Assembly (NCBI GenBank): GCA_016712505.1
Contig: JADJQY010000008.1
Coordinates: forward strand, 523,917-587,916
DNA length: 64,000 nucleotides
Source of the DNA: Candidatus Eiseniibacteriota bacterium
Lineage (GTDB): Bacteria > Eisenbacteria > RBG-16-71-46 > CAIMUX01
Direction: 5' to 3'
Part shown: positions 1-10,314 of the stretch, one piece after another
How the letters are laid out: each line of letters opens with the position of its first letter
Position numbering within the stretch: the stretch's first letter is position 1
Notes under the pieces: model-generated
Databases searched by the model: none
Told to the model about the DNA's origin: nothing
What the model saw: the letters and a program-made list of their open reading frames with translations, nothing else
Position numbers and translations under genes: made by a program

Positions 1-114
1 CCGTCATCGCGGGAGATCCTGCCTTTACCCGGCCTCCCTCGATCGGTCATTCTGCCCCTTCACCGTTCCGCGCGGCCTCACGGAGGTCGGGCGGATTCCT
101 GAAGCGGAGGAGTC

Positions 115-2760
<2,646 letters not shown>

Positions 2761-2800
2761 GGCCCATGCAGCGCGGGTGGGGGTACATGGAGGTGAGACG

Positions 2801-4192
2801 ATGCCGAGTCAGTATGCTTCTGCCCGCCGGTGGTCGGTTCTGCTCGCGGCGGTCGCGGTGACGGCGGGAGTCCTCCCGGTTGGCGCCGAACCGACGGGAC
2901 GGGATCTCCGGATCACGGTCTACAACAGCAACCTCGGAGTGGTGAGCGACCGGCGCGGGATCGAGGTGAAGAGCGGACAGTCGAGCTTCGAGCTGGCCGA
3001 CGTCCCCGCCCTGATCGATCCCACCTCGGTCCATCTCAAGGCTCCCGGAGGGGAACTCTCCGTCCTGGAACAGAACTTCCAGTACGACCTCGCCGGGTCG
3101 GACCGGATCCTCCAGCGCTACCTCGACGCGAACGTCGAAGCGGTCTTCAAAGGGGGGGACTTGAGGTCCGGCTCGTTGCTCTCCTTTGACGGTGGGACCC
3201 TGGTGCTCCGCGGGAGCGACGGGGCGGTGAACCTGGTCAATCGGGCCGAGACCATGGACCTCCGCCTCCCCAGCTTGCCGAGCGGACTCAGGACCAGACC
3301 GACCCTCGTCTGGTGGCTCGATTCCAGGAAGGGCGGCACCGTCCCGGTCGAGCTGAGCTACATGACCGAGGGGCTCAACTGGCACGCCGAGTACGTCGCG
3401 GTCACCAACGAGAAGGACACCGCGATCGAGCTCTCGGCCTGGGTGTCGCTGGAGAACAACTCCGGCGCCAGCTACGAAAACGCCGAGCTCCAGCTCGTGG
3501 CGGGCGAGGTCCAGCGCGTGGCGCCCCCGCAGCCGATGTTCAAGCGCGGCCGGGTCCAGATGGACGCCATGGCGATGGCCGCCCCGGAGCAGGGGTTCGA
3601 GGAGGAGTCGTTCTTCGAGTACCACCTCTACACCCTGGGCCGTCGAACCACCCTGGCTGATCGGGAGACCAAGCAGATCGCGCTCTTTCCCACCGCGAGC
3701 GGACCGGTGCGGAAGCTCTACGAGTACGACGGCCAGCGCGACGCCAAGAAGGTCTCGGTCCTGCTCGAGACGGAGAACAAGGCGGAGCTGGGGCTCGGGA
3801 TGCCCCTCCCGGCAGGAAAGGTCCGGACCTACAAGGCCGACAGCCGGGGCCTGCTCCAGTTCATCGGCGAGGACCAGATCGATCACACTCCCCGGAACGA
3901 GAAGGTGCGCCTCCGGATGGGGAACGCCTTCGACGTGGTCGGGGAGCGGGCGGACAAGGAGCAGCGCCGGATCTCCGACCGGGCGGAGGAGCGCGACGTC
4001 GAGATCAAGCTCCGGAATCGCAAGGACGAGGCGGTCCAGGTGATCGTCCGGGAGCACTTCTGGGGGAGCTGGACCCTGGTCCGCTCGAGTCTGCCGTCCA
4101 CCAAGAAGGATGCCTCCACCGCCGAGTTCCAGGTCGACGTCCCGAAAGACGGCGAGGCGGTCCTGACCTTCACCGTCCGGACCCAGTGGTAG
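2801..4192 (+). CDS. DUF4139 domain-containing secreted protein
   Basis: A 463-residue protein that opens with a signal peptide (hydrophobic core VLLAAVAVTAGVLPVGA followed by EPTG), so it should be exported. The body matches the DUF4139/mucoidy-inhibitor-like family in its layout: an early 'ITVYNSNLGVVSDRRGIE' strand, a 'LNWHAEYV' block near the middle, and a C-terminal 'ELRNRKDEAV' plus 'LTFTVRTQW' ending. The molecular role of this family is not established. I chose ATG 2801 because GGAGGTGAG lies just upstream; a longer in-frame reading from 2750 would add 17 residues that do not look like a signal peptide. A strong terminator follows at 4217. Family assignment is fairly sure; the function is unknown. 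Confidence 0.85.
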   Translation: MPSQYASARRWSVLLAAVAVTAGVLPVGAEPTGRDLRITVYNSNLGVVSDRRGIEVKSGQSSFELADVPALIDPTSVHLKAPGGELSVLEQNFQYDLAGSDRILQRYLDANVEAVFKGGDLRSGSLLSFDGGTLVLRGSDGAVNLVNRAETMDLRLPSLPSGLRTRPTLVWWLDSRKGGTVPVELSYMTEGLNWHAEYVAVTNEKDTAIELSAWVSLENNSGASYENAELQLVAGEVQRVAPPQPMFKRGRVQMDAMAMAAPEQGFEEESFFEYHLYTLGRRTTLADRETKQIALFPTASGPVRKLYEYDGQRDAKKVSVLLETENKAELGLGMPLPAGKVRTYKADSRGLLQFIGEDQIDHTPRNEKVRLRMGNAFDVVGERADKEQRRISDRAEERDVEIKLRNRKDEAVQVIVREHFWGSWTLVRSSLPSTKKDASTAEFQVDVPKDGEAVLTFTVRTQW

Positions 4193-4216
4193 ATTCCTGA
4201 CCCCGCAATTTGCCGG

Positions 4217-4250
4217 TCCCCCGTCGCGCTCCTCGCGGCGGGGGATTTTT
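4217..4250 (+). terminator. rho-independent terminator after the DUF4139 gene
   Basis: A 12-bp stem (TCCCCCG closing arm at 4217-4223 pairing with 4239-4245, continued inward with one G-T pair) encloses a 5-nt loop at 4229-4233. It is followed directly by TTTTT at 4246-4250. It sits 24 nt after the upstream stop codon and separates that gene from the next promoter. Confidence 0.85.
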
Positions 4251-4281
4251 CGTCTGGTTCCGCCGGAATCAAGAAACTTTA

Positions 4282-4309
4282 TTGACATCTCCCACCTCGC
4301 TGGTAAGAT
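4282..4309 (+). promoter_or_regulatory. sigma-70-type promoter
   Basis: TTGACA at 4282-4287, a 16-nt spacer, and TAAGAT at 4304-4309. It lies just after a terminator and reads toward the Cys-repeat secreted protein, with a predicted transcription start near 4316. It is one of the best promoter matches in the window. Confidence 0.7.
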
Positions 4310-4315
4310 CTTTTG

Positions 4316-4550
4316 CGTCACGTACACCCATCGCCTGCGAATTCCCCATTTCCGGTGGCTGCGGTATCGCAGACGCCGAAAGGGGGGCCTCGCGGCAAGG
4401 GTGGGATCAGGTTCGAGCCCGGGAGCTGCCTGGCGTCTCGGGCCCCACCGCAACCGGCAGCCGGCCAGAAATGGTCCGGAGCTGGGGCGGAACCGTCAGA
4501 AAGTGGTACTCACGTTCAACCTGTCCACTTGCCACGTAGGGAGACGCAAT
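4316..4550 (+). other. 235-nt structured 5' leader, no family recognised
   Basis: Between the predicted transcription start and the ATG at 4551 lies a long GC-rich leader without a convincing ORF. It contains several local inverted repeats (for example GGTGGCTGCGG against the later CCGCAACCGGCAGCC region) and ends in an AGGGAG ribosome-binding site at 4538-4543. I see none of the conserved cores of the common riboswitches. It may be a regulatory leader of a highly expressed secreted protein or simply untranslated sequence. Confidence 0.35.
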
Positions 4551-5657
4551 ATGCGCAAAACTGCTACGACCGTGGCTCTGGGTCTCGTGACCCTGGCTAC
4601 TTCGGCCATGGCGATCAACGCCCCGATGACGCTCGAGGACCTGACCCCGGCCAGTGGTGACGGCGGCGTCCGCACCAACGACTGCCCGGCCCCCCTCGTG
4701 TTCGACACCGGGATGTTCGACGAGTTTACTCCTCCGGCGGGCTGTAGCTCGGCCGGTAGCGCCGGCTGCTTCGTCAATGGTGAGAACCCTGAGGGTGCTC
4801 CGGTTGACTGGCGCCGGATTGCCGACGACTTCTCGACCGCGGGCGAGACGATCACCCACGTGAAGTTCTGGGGTCGCTACAACCAGTGGGGCTACGACTC
4901 CGGACGCCGGGTCGATGGCTTCTGCATCCGGATCCACGAGGTCTCGGGTGACGTCTACTGTCCGGATGGCACGCTGCCTGGCCTCGACGCCATCGGCACC
5001 GTGGTCTACGACCAGTATGTCGGCGCCGGCCAGTTCACCGAGGAAGAGCTGTTTACCGGGCTGTCCCGGAACTTCAACTACTGCTTGACCCTCCCGGTCC
5101 CGTTCCCGACGACTGCCGGTACGACCTACTGGCTCAGCGTCTCGGGTGACTACGACCTGGTGCTCGACGACACCGGTACGTTGCTCACGCAGTGGTTCGT
5201 CCGTCTCGTTCCGGGCGGCGGCTTCACCGCCTGCGAGGTTTCGGGCTTCTTCTGTGACGATGTCGACGTCTGCGATCCGTGGACCGACGTTTCGACCCTG
5301 TTCGCCCTCCCGTGCTGGGAAGGGTGGGACCTGGGCTTCGTTCTTTACGGTGACCCGGCTGCGACCGGCGCTTGCTGCTCGGCGACTGGCGTCTGCCAGA
5401 TCACGACTGCGGCCGAGTGCACCGCCCCGAATCAGTACCAGGGCGACGGCACGGCCTGCGATCCGAACCCCTGCCCGGTGCCGGCCCTCGGCGCTTGCTG
5501 CTTCGGGATCGACTGCATCGTCGTGACCCCGGGCGAGTGCACGAACCTGGGTGGCGAGTACAAGGGTGACGGCACCGTGTGCGATCCGAACCCGTGCCTC
5601 CCGATCGCGACCGAGAAGAAGACCTGGGGCGGCGTGAAGAAGGCCTACGGCAACTAG
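4551..5657 (+). CDS. secreted protein with C-terminal GACC/CDPNPC cysteine repeats
   Basis: A 368-residue exported protein. The signal peptide is MRKTATTVALGLVTLATSAMA. The central part is rich in aromatic and acidic residues and looks like an all-beta ectodomain. The C-terminal quarter has two copies of a roughly 37-residue unit that begins GACC, has an internal EC, and closes with GDGTxCDPNPC, suggesting a disulfide-braced stalk or anchor. I do not recognise a catalytic domain and assign no function. ATG 4551 is chosen over the longer reading because it gives the signal peptide and has AGGGAG at 4538-4543. Its own promoter, long leader and strong terminator suggest an independently regulated, abundant protein. 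Confidence 0.85.
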   Translation: MRKTATTVALGLVTLATSAMAINAPMTLEDLTPASGDGGVRTNDCPAPLVFDTGMFDEFTPPAGCSSAGSAGCFVNGENPEGAPVDWRRIADDFSTAGETITHVKFWGRYNQWGYDSGRRVDGFCIRIHEVSGDVYCPDGTLPGLDAIGTVVYDQYVGAGQFTEEELFTGLSRNFNYCLTLPVPFPTTAGTTYWLSVSGDYDLVLDDTGTLLTQWFVRLVPGGGFTACEVSGFFCDDVDVCDPWTDVSTLFALPCWEGWDLGFVLYGDPAATGACCSATGVCQITTAAECTAPNQYQGDGTACDPNPCPVPALGACCFGIDCIVVTPGECTNLGGEYKGDGTVCDPNPCLPIATEKKTWGGVKKAYGN

Positions 5658-5705
5658 TTCATCCGAACCGGTCGTCTGACCTTCGCCAACCTGGCGATCC
5701 GATGA

Positions 5706-5734
5706 GACCCGGGGCCTCGTGCCCCGGGTCTTTT
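5706..5734 (+). terminator. rho-independent terminator after the Cys-repeat protein
   Basis: A perfect 10-bp stem (GACCCGGGGC at 5706-5715 with GCCCCGGGTC at 5721-5730), loop CTCGT, followed by TTTT. It lies 48 nt after the stop codon. Confidence 0.9.
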
Positions 5735-5783
5735 CTCTCCCCGCGATTGACACTCGAGCCCGCGGCGACGTAGAGACTCACCC

Positions 5784-7541
5784 ATGCCCGACTCGCAGCG
5801 AGAGATCCCCTGGCCGGCCCTGGCTGCGCTCTGCGCCTTGCTCGTCGTTGCCCCGAGTCTCCGCGGCGGGTTCGTCTGGGATGATCGCTGGGCGATCGAG
5901 CAGAGCCCGCTCCTGACCCAACCCGGAATGCTCCCGCGGCTCCTCGCAGAGCGGCACGGCTTCGGCTCGATGGTGACGACCGATGACGGTGGTTCGGGGT
6001 ACTACCGTCCCCTGGCAACCTTGCTGCACGGCCTCCTGCTGGTCACGGTGGGTGCGAAACCCTTCCTCTTCCATCTCCTCTCGGTGTCGCTCCACGCCGG
6101 CGCGAGCGCAGCCTTGGCGCTCTGGCTGCGCCGCTGGCGGCGCAACGCGGCGGCGGCCGCGTTGCTGTTGTCCGTCCATCCAGTGGCGGCAGACACCGCG
6201 GCGTGGATATCGGCCACCCCGGATCTGCTGGCCGCGCTCTGCGTGTTCCTCGGCCTGGCCGCCTTCGATCGCCGTCGCTACTGGAGGGCCGGCCTGCTGC
6301 TTCTCCTCGCCCCCCTGGGGAAGGAGTCCGGGTTGGTCGGGCTCCTCTGGCTCGGACTCACGGCTTGCGCCCGCCCCGTGGCCGGTGCGCCGATCGGGGG
6401 GCGATCGACCGCCGTCCGCGTCGGCGTCGCAGCATTGGTTGGCTATCTCGCGGTGCGTGCGGTCACCGTGGGCCTGACGCCGAGTCCGGCCGAGATACCG
6501 CCGGGGCTCCGGATCGCGGGCCCTGATCTGGTCGGGCGTCTCTTTCTGATGAACGGCTGGCGTCTTCTCGTTCCGTTCCCGATGACCCTGGAGCCGTTCC
6601 CCTGGGTGGTCGCCGCCACGCCGCGCTGGTCCGGCTGGCTGGGGCTGGCCCTGGCCGGTGGCCTCGCCGCGCTCGGGCTTCTGGCTCTCGCGCGCGGCCG
6701 ACGGAGCTGGGGTCTGTTGCTCCTGCCACTCGCTGCCCTGCTGCCCGTGGCACAGATCATCCCCACTTCCGACATCTTCGGAGGGCGTTTCCTCTACCTT
6801 CCGCTGGCCGGTCTGGCCGCCGGACTCGCCGCTCTCACTCCCGCATCCGGCATCGGACGCCCGGTCCGGATCGCTGGGGTTCCCTTGCTCCTCGCGCTGG
6901 CGGTCGGCGGGTGGGCCCGGGCCTCCGAATGGCGCGACGACCGTACCCTCTTCGGTCGCGAGATCGAGCGAAACCCCGCGAGCCTGCGCGCGCAGGTGCT
7001 CTGGGCCGGACACCTGCTCAACGGCGGACAGCTCGAGGCGGCGCGCCCCTGGATCGAAGGACTGGGACGCGCGCTGCCCGACCACCCGCGGGTGCGTTAC
7101 CAGGAGGCGCTCCTCTGGATGAACGAGAATCGGGCGGCCGAAGCCGAGAGGGTCTTCTCCGACCTGTACCGCAACTGGAGGCAGAGTCCCTCGCTGCTGG
7201 CCAACCTCGCGGGGTGCCAGCTCCGGCTGGGGAAGTTCGAAGAAGGGCTGCGGACACTCGACCAGGCGACGGCGAACTCGACTCCGACCGCCGGGATGCG
7301 GAACAACCGCGGACTGGCGCTCCGCGCCTTGGGACGGCATCAGGAGGCGCGCTCCGAGTTCGAACAGGCGATCGTCCAGGAGCCCGACTACCGTCCCGCC
7401 CGCGCGAATCTGGTATTCCTCCTCGCACGGGAGCTGGCGCTTCCAGAAGAGGCCCGAACTGCCGCCGCTGAATATCTGCGCCGCTTCCCGAAGGGGCCCG
7501 AGGCCGACGCGGTGCGTGCGGTCCTTGGCTCGACGCCCTAG
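5784..7541 (+). CDS. polytopic membrane protein with C-terminal TPRs (TMTC-like)
   Basis: A 585-residue integral membrane protein. The first roughly 390 residues carry about ten hydrophobic segments. An early 'GGFVWDD' motif and a 'HPVAADTAAWISATPDLLAA' block are hallmarks of the TMTC/O-mannosyltransferase-like TPR family (GT-C fold). The last 180 residues are tetratricopeptide-like repeats (AEAERVFSDLY, RHQEARSEFEQAI). Such proteins are thought to glycosylate exported proteins, but neither substrate nor activity can be read here. A second protein of the same architecture is encoded on the minus strand at 39397-41166. The start is ATG 5784. Confidence 0.75.
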   Translation: MPDSQREIPWPALAALCALLVVAPSLRGGFVWDDRWAIEQSPLLTQPGMLPRLLAERHGFGSMVTTDDGGSGYYRPLATLLHGLLLVTVGAKPFLFHLLSVSLHAGASAALALWLRRWRRNAAAAALLLSVHPVAADTAAWISATPDLLAALCVFLGLAAFDRRRYWRAGLLLLLAPLGKESGLVGLLWLGLTACARPVAGAPIGGRSTAVRVGVAALVGYLAVRAVTVGLTPSPAEIPPGLRIAGPDLVGRLFLMNGWRLLVPFPMTLEPFPWVVAATPRWSGWLGLALAGGLAALGLLALARGRRSWGLLLLPLAALLPVAQIIPTSDIFGGRFLYLPLAGLAAGLAALTPASGIGRPVRIAGVPLLLALAVGGWARASEWRDDRTLFGREIERNPASLRAQVLWAGHLLNGGQLEAARPWIEGLGRALPDHPRVRYQEALLWMNENRAAEAERVFSDLYRNWRQSPSLLANLAGCQLRLGKFEEGLRTLDQATANSTPTAGMRNNRGLALRALGRHQEARSEFEQAIVQEPDYRPARANLVFLLARELALPEEARTAAAEYLRRFPKGPEADAVRAVLGSTP

Positions 7542-7557
7542 CCGAGTGCGGATCGCC

Positions 7558-7600
7558 GGGTGGGGCTAGCGCGGTGCGGCCAGCCGGGTGCGGCTAGCCG
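7558..7600 (+). repeat. 14-bp GC-rich tandem repeat
   Basis: Two near-identical 14-bp units, GGTGCGGC(C/T)AGCCG, run from 7573 to 7600 and are preceded by a more degenerate copy. They fill the gap between the TPR membrane protein and the MFS carrier and code for nothing obvious. Confidence 0.5.
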
Positions 7601-7731
7601 GACGAATCCGCGTCAATCGATGGCCGCAACCGGCCGGGTGATTGGTATTCTCCCGCCACCTTTCAGCCGGTTGTCCCGGAGAGCCCGGGAACGACAGAGG
7701 AACTCCCGCGCGACAGCTCAAGGACCGAGCG

Positions 7732-9105
7732 ATGAATCAACTTCCCCTCCCGCTTCGGCGAAAGCTGTTCTGGGTCGGTCTGCTCTACTTCGCCGAAGGG
7801 TTCCCCTTCGGGATCATCTACGATCTCTTGCCGGTCTATTTTCGCAGCTTCGGCGTTTCGCTCAAGGACATCGGTCTGCTCAGCTTGATCGGACTCCCCT
7901 GGAGTCTCAAGATCCTCTGGTCGCCGCTGGTCGACCGCTACGGACAACGGAAGCACTGGACCACCGCGGCCCTCTTCGGCATGGGGCTTCTGCTCGCCCT
8001 GGTTCCGCTCTTTCCGGCCGGTCCGCCGACCCGGGCGCTCTGGATGGTACTGCTCGGCTTCACCATCCTGTCGGCGACCCAGGATGTCGCGATCGACGCC
8101 TATACCATCGGGTTGATGGACAAGGGGGAGGAGGGAGCAGCGAACTCCTTGCGCGTCTCGACCTATCGCGCGGCCCTGATCGTGGGGGGCGGTGGCCTGG
8201 TCGCGCTCGCCGACCTGCTCCCCTGGAGCGTGATGCTCCTGACCGGTTCGGCCATCTTCTTCGCCCTGGCGATCGCGGCCTGGCGCTCGCCGCGACTTTC
8301 GATCCAAGGCCAGCCCTGGAGCGCGTTCCCGCGCGAGGCCGCACAGTGGCTCGCACGCTCCTGGGTGCCGCGGATCGCCGCGGGCGCAGCCCTGGTGTTG
8401 CTCTTGCTCGGGCGCTCCTCCGAGGGGTTCGCCCGGTGGTTGGCCGGACCGAGCGCGATTCCGATCGGTTCGTTTGCCCTCATCGTGCTACTGGTGATCT
8501 TCTATCCCGCGCTCCGCATGTGGCGCACTCGCTGGAGCGGGATCGCGGTCTTCGCCTTCGTCCTGATCTACAAGCTGGGCGACTCGAGCATGGGGCCGAT
8601 GGTCAAGCCGTTCTGGAAGGACCGCGGCCTGACCAACGCGGAGATCGGGCTCATCTCGACCACCCTGGGGGTGGTGGCGACGGTGGTCGGCTCGATGGTG
8701 GGGGGAATCTTCTGCGCTCGACGCGGCATCTTCCACGGGCTGTGGCTACTTGGGGCCGCCCAGGCACTCTCGAACCTAGGGTACGCGGCGGTCGCGCAGT
8801 TCGAGCTGCCTCGGGGGGCGATCTACGGCGCTTCGGTGCTGGAGAGCTTCACCGGCGGGATGGGAACGGCGGCTTTCCTCTCCTTCCTCATGAACCTCTG
8901 CGACAAGGAGTCAGCGGCCGTGCAGTACGCGCTCCTCTCGGCGCTCTTCGGCTTCACCCGATCGGTCGCGGGCGCGGCCTCCGGCTGGGCGACCGAACAG
9001 ATGGGGTACGCCAGCTTCTTCCTGCTGACCTTCTTCCTCGCGTTTCCCGCATACTTGCTCTTGCCCTGGGTTCGGGGCTGGATCCGAGAACGGGGGGCGG
9101 CCTAG
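7732..9105 (+). CDS. MFS transporter, AmpG/SLC33-like
   Basis: A 457-residue major facilitator with about twelve membrane segments. Its N-terminus has the AmpG/acetyl-CoA-transporter signature: 'LLYFAEGFPFGIIYD', then 'SLKDIGLLSLIGLPWSLKIL' and 'SPLVDRYGQRKHW' after the second helix. A 'TQDVAIDAY' motif sits in the fourth helix, as in AmpG. AmpG imports anhydro-muropeptides for cell-wall recycling; I infer a similar substrate class but cannot show it. ATG 7732 is preferred over the 30-residue longer reading because it starts the first helix properly and has AAGG upstream. No other recycling gene is adjacent, so the specific symbol is withheld. Confidence 0.8.
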   Translation: MNQLPLPLRRKLFWVGLLYFAEGFPFGIIYDLLPVYFRSFGVSLKDIGLLSLIGLPWSLKILWSPLVDRYGQRKHWTTAALFGMGLLLALVPLFPAGPPTRALWMVLLGFTILSATQDVAIDAYTIGLMDKGEEGAANSLRVSTYRAALIVGGGGLVALADLLPWSVMLLTGSAIFFALAIAAWRSPRLSIQGQPWSAFPREAAQWLARSWVPRIAAGAALVLLLLGRSSEGFARWLAGPSAIPIGSFALIVLLVIFYPALRMWRTRWSGIAVFAFVLIYKLGDSSMGPMVKPFWKDRGLTNAEIGLISTTLGVVATVVGSMVGGIFCARRGIFHGLWLLGAAQALSNLGYAAVAQFELPRGAIYGASVLESFTGGMGTAAFLSFLMNLCDKESAAVQYALLSALFGFTRSVAGAASGWATEQMGYASFFLLTFFLAFPAYLLLPWVRGWIRERGAA

Positions 9106-9156
9106 CGCCGACCCTCATCCCGTGGGTCGCCACGCACGGCGGAATCGCACCCGCCC

Positions 9157-9192
9157 GGTGAGCACTCGTTTGGTGAGCACTCGTTTGGTGAG
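9157..9192 (+). repeat. 15-bp tandem repeat overlapping the hupE-like leader
   Basis: Two exact copies of GGTGAGCACTCGTTT (9157-9171 and 9172-9186) plus a third partial GGTGAG (9187-9192) run directly into the AGGAGGAG ribosome-binding site of the next gene. Confidence 0.8.
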
Positions 9193-9201
9193 GAGGAGTT
9201 C

Positions 9202-10314
9202 GTGAGTCGTCGTCTGACCCCAGGTTCGATCCTCTCCTTGCTGATCGCACTCGCGCTGCTCCTGGCTCCGCGCGGGGCGACGGCCCATGAGTTGCGCACG
9301 GCATACATCTCGATCGAGGCAGAGGCGGACACGCTTCGCACCAACGTCCTCATCGCGGTGGTCGACCTGAGCTCGGTGCTGAAGCTGGACTCCGACCAGG
9401 ACGGCGAAGTGACGATGGCGGAGCTGGACCCCCATCGCGAGCGCGCCACCCGGTTGCTGGCCAAGCATGTCGAAGTGAAGCTCGACGGCCAGGTCGTTCC
9501 GCAGTCCCCGGGCGGGATCGACTTCAGCGTCGACGTCGGCGGTCATGTCCTCTTCCGCCAGCATCTGGTCGCGCCGCTCCGCCAGGCACCCAAGCGGATC
9601 GATCTCCGCACCACGCTCTTCGACGATTTCGGCCAGGGGTTCAAGGTGCTCGCGCGCATCACCCAGGGGGAGCAGTCGAGCGAGGAAGTGCTCTCGGGGA
9701 GCGAGGCGGTCTTCACCTTCAGCGCCGCCAAGGCCGAGCAGGGGGGAGTGGACCGTCCCTCCTGGTCGTTCATTCGCCTTGGGGTCGAGCACATCTTCAT
9801 CGGGATCGACCATATTCTGTTTCTGCTCGCGCTCATCGTCCTCGGCGGCCGCTTCCGCGACCTGATCAAGATCGTCACCGCGTTCACCGTCGCGCATAGC
9901 GTCACGCTGGCGGTTGCGGCACTGGGGCTGTTTCATCCTCCGGGCAGGTTGATCGAGTCGGCGATCGCCCTCTCGATCGTCTATGTCGCGGGGGAGAACC
10001 TGGTGATCCAGAAGACCGACTGGCGCTGGGTCATCACTGCGGCGTTCGGGCTCATCCACGGTTTCGGCTTTGCCAACGTACTGGCGGAACTCGGACTGCC
10101 GCGGCAGGGGCTGGTCCTTTCGCTCCTGGCGTTCAATCTCGGAGTGGAGATCGGGCAGGTTTGCATCGTGGCCCTGATGTGGCCCTTGGTCGTGCTGCTC
10201 TCGCGCCTGCCGCGCCGACGCCTCGCGGTCTCGGCCGTCTCGGTGCTGATCGGCCTGATCGGACTGGGATGGTTCATCGAGCGGGCCTTCGGGGTGGAGC
10301 TGGGGCTGCCGTGA
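9202..10314 (+). CDS. HupE/UreJ-like membrane protein
   Basis: A 370-residue protein with a signal peptide, a roughly 170-residue extracytoplasmic N-terminal domain containing an EF-hand-like loop (DSDQDGEVTMAEL), and a C-terminal half of about six helices. The membrane part has the HupE/UreJ_2 signature 'GVEHIFIGIDHILFLLALI' followed by 'TAFTVAHSVTLAVA'. HupE/UreJ proteins are linked to nickel or cobalt uptake in some bacteria; no hydrogenase or urease genes are nearby, so the metal role is only inferred. The start is GTG 9202, with AGGAGGAG at 9191-9198. Its stop overlaps the GTG of the CHAT gene by 4 nt, so the two are likely translationally coupled. Confidence 0.82.
   Translation: MSRRLTPGSILSLLIALALLLAPRGATAHELRTAYISIEAEADTLRTNVLIAVVDLSSVLKLDSDQDGEVTMAELDPHRERATRLLAKHVEVKLDGQVVPQSPGGIDFSVDVGGHVLFRQHLVAPLRQAPKRIDLRTTLFDDFGQGFKVLARITQGEQSSEEVLSGSEAVFTFSAAKAEQGGVDRPSWSFIRLGVEHIFIGIDHILFLLALIVLGGRFRDLIKIVTAFTVAHSVTLAVAALGLFHPPGRLIESAIALSIVYVAGENLVIQKTDWRWVITAAFGLIHGFGFANVLAELGLPRQGLVLSLLAFNLGVEIGQVCIVALMWPLVVLLSRLPRRRLAVSAVSVLIGLIGLGWFIERAFGVELGLP

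Noticed and set aside
1..114. T-box riboswitch upstream of valS
   Set aside because: No T-box core, specifier hairpin or antiterminator/terminator pair can be seen.
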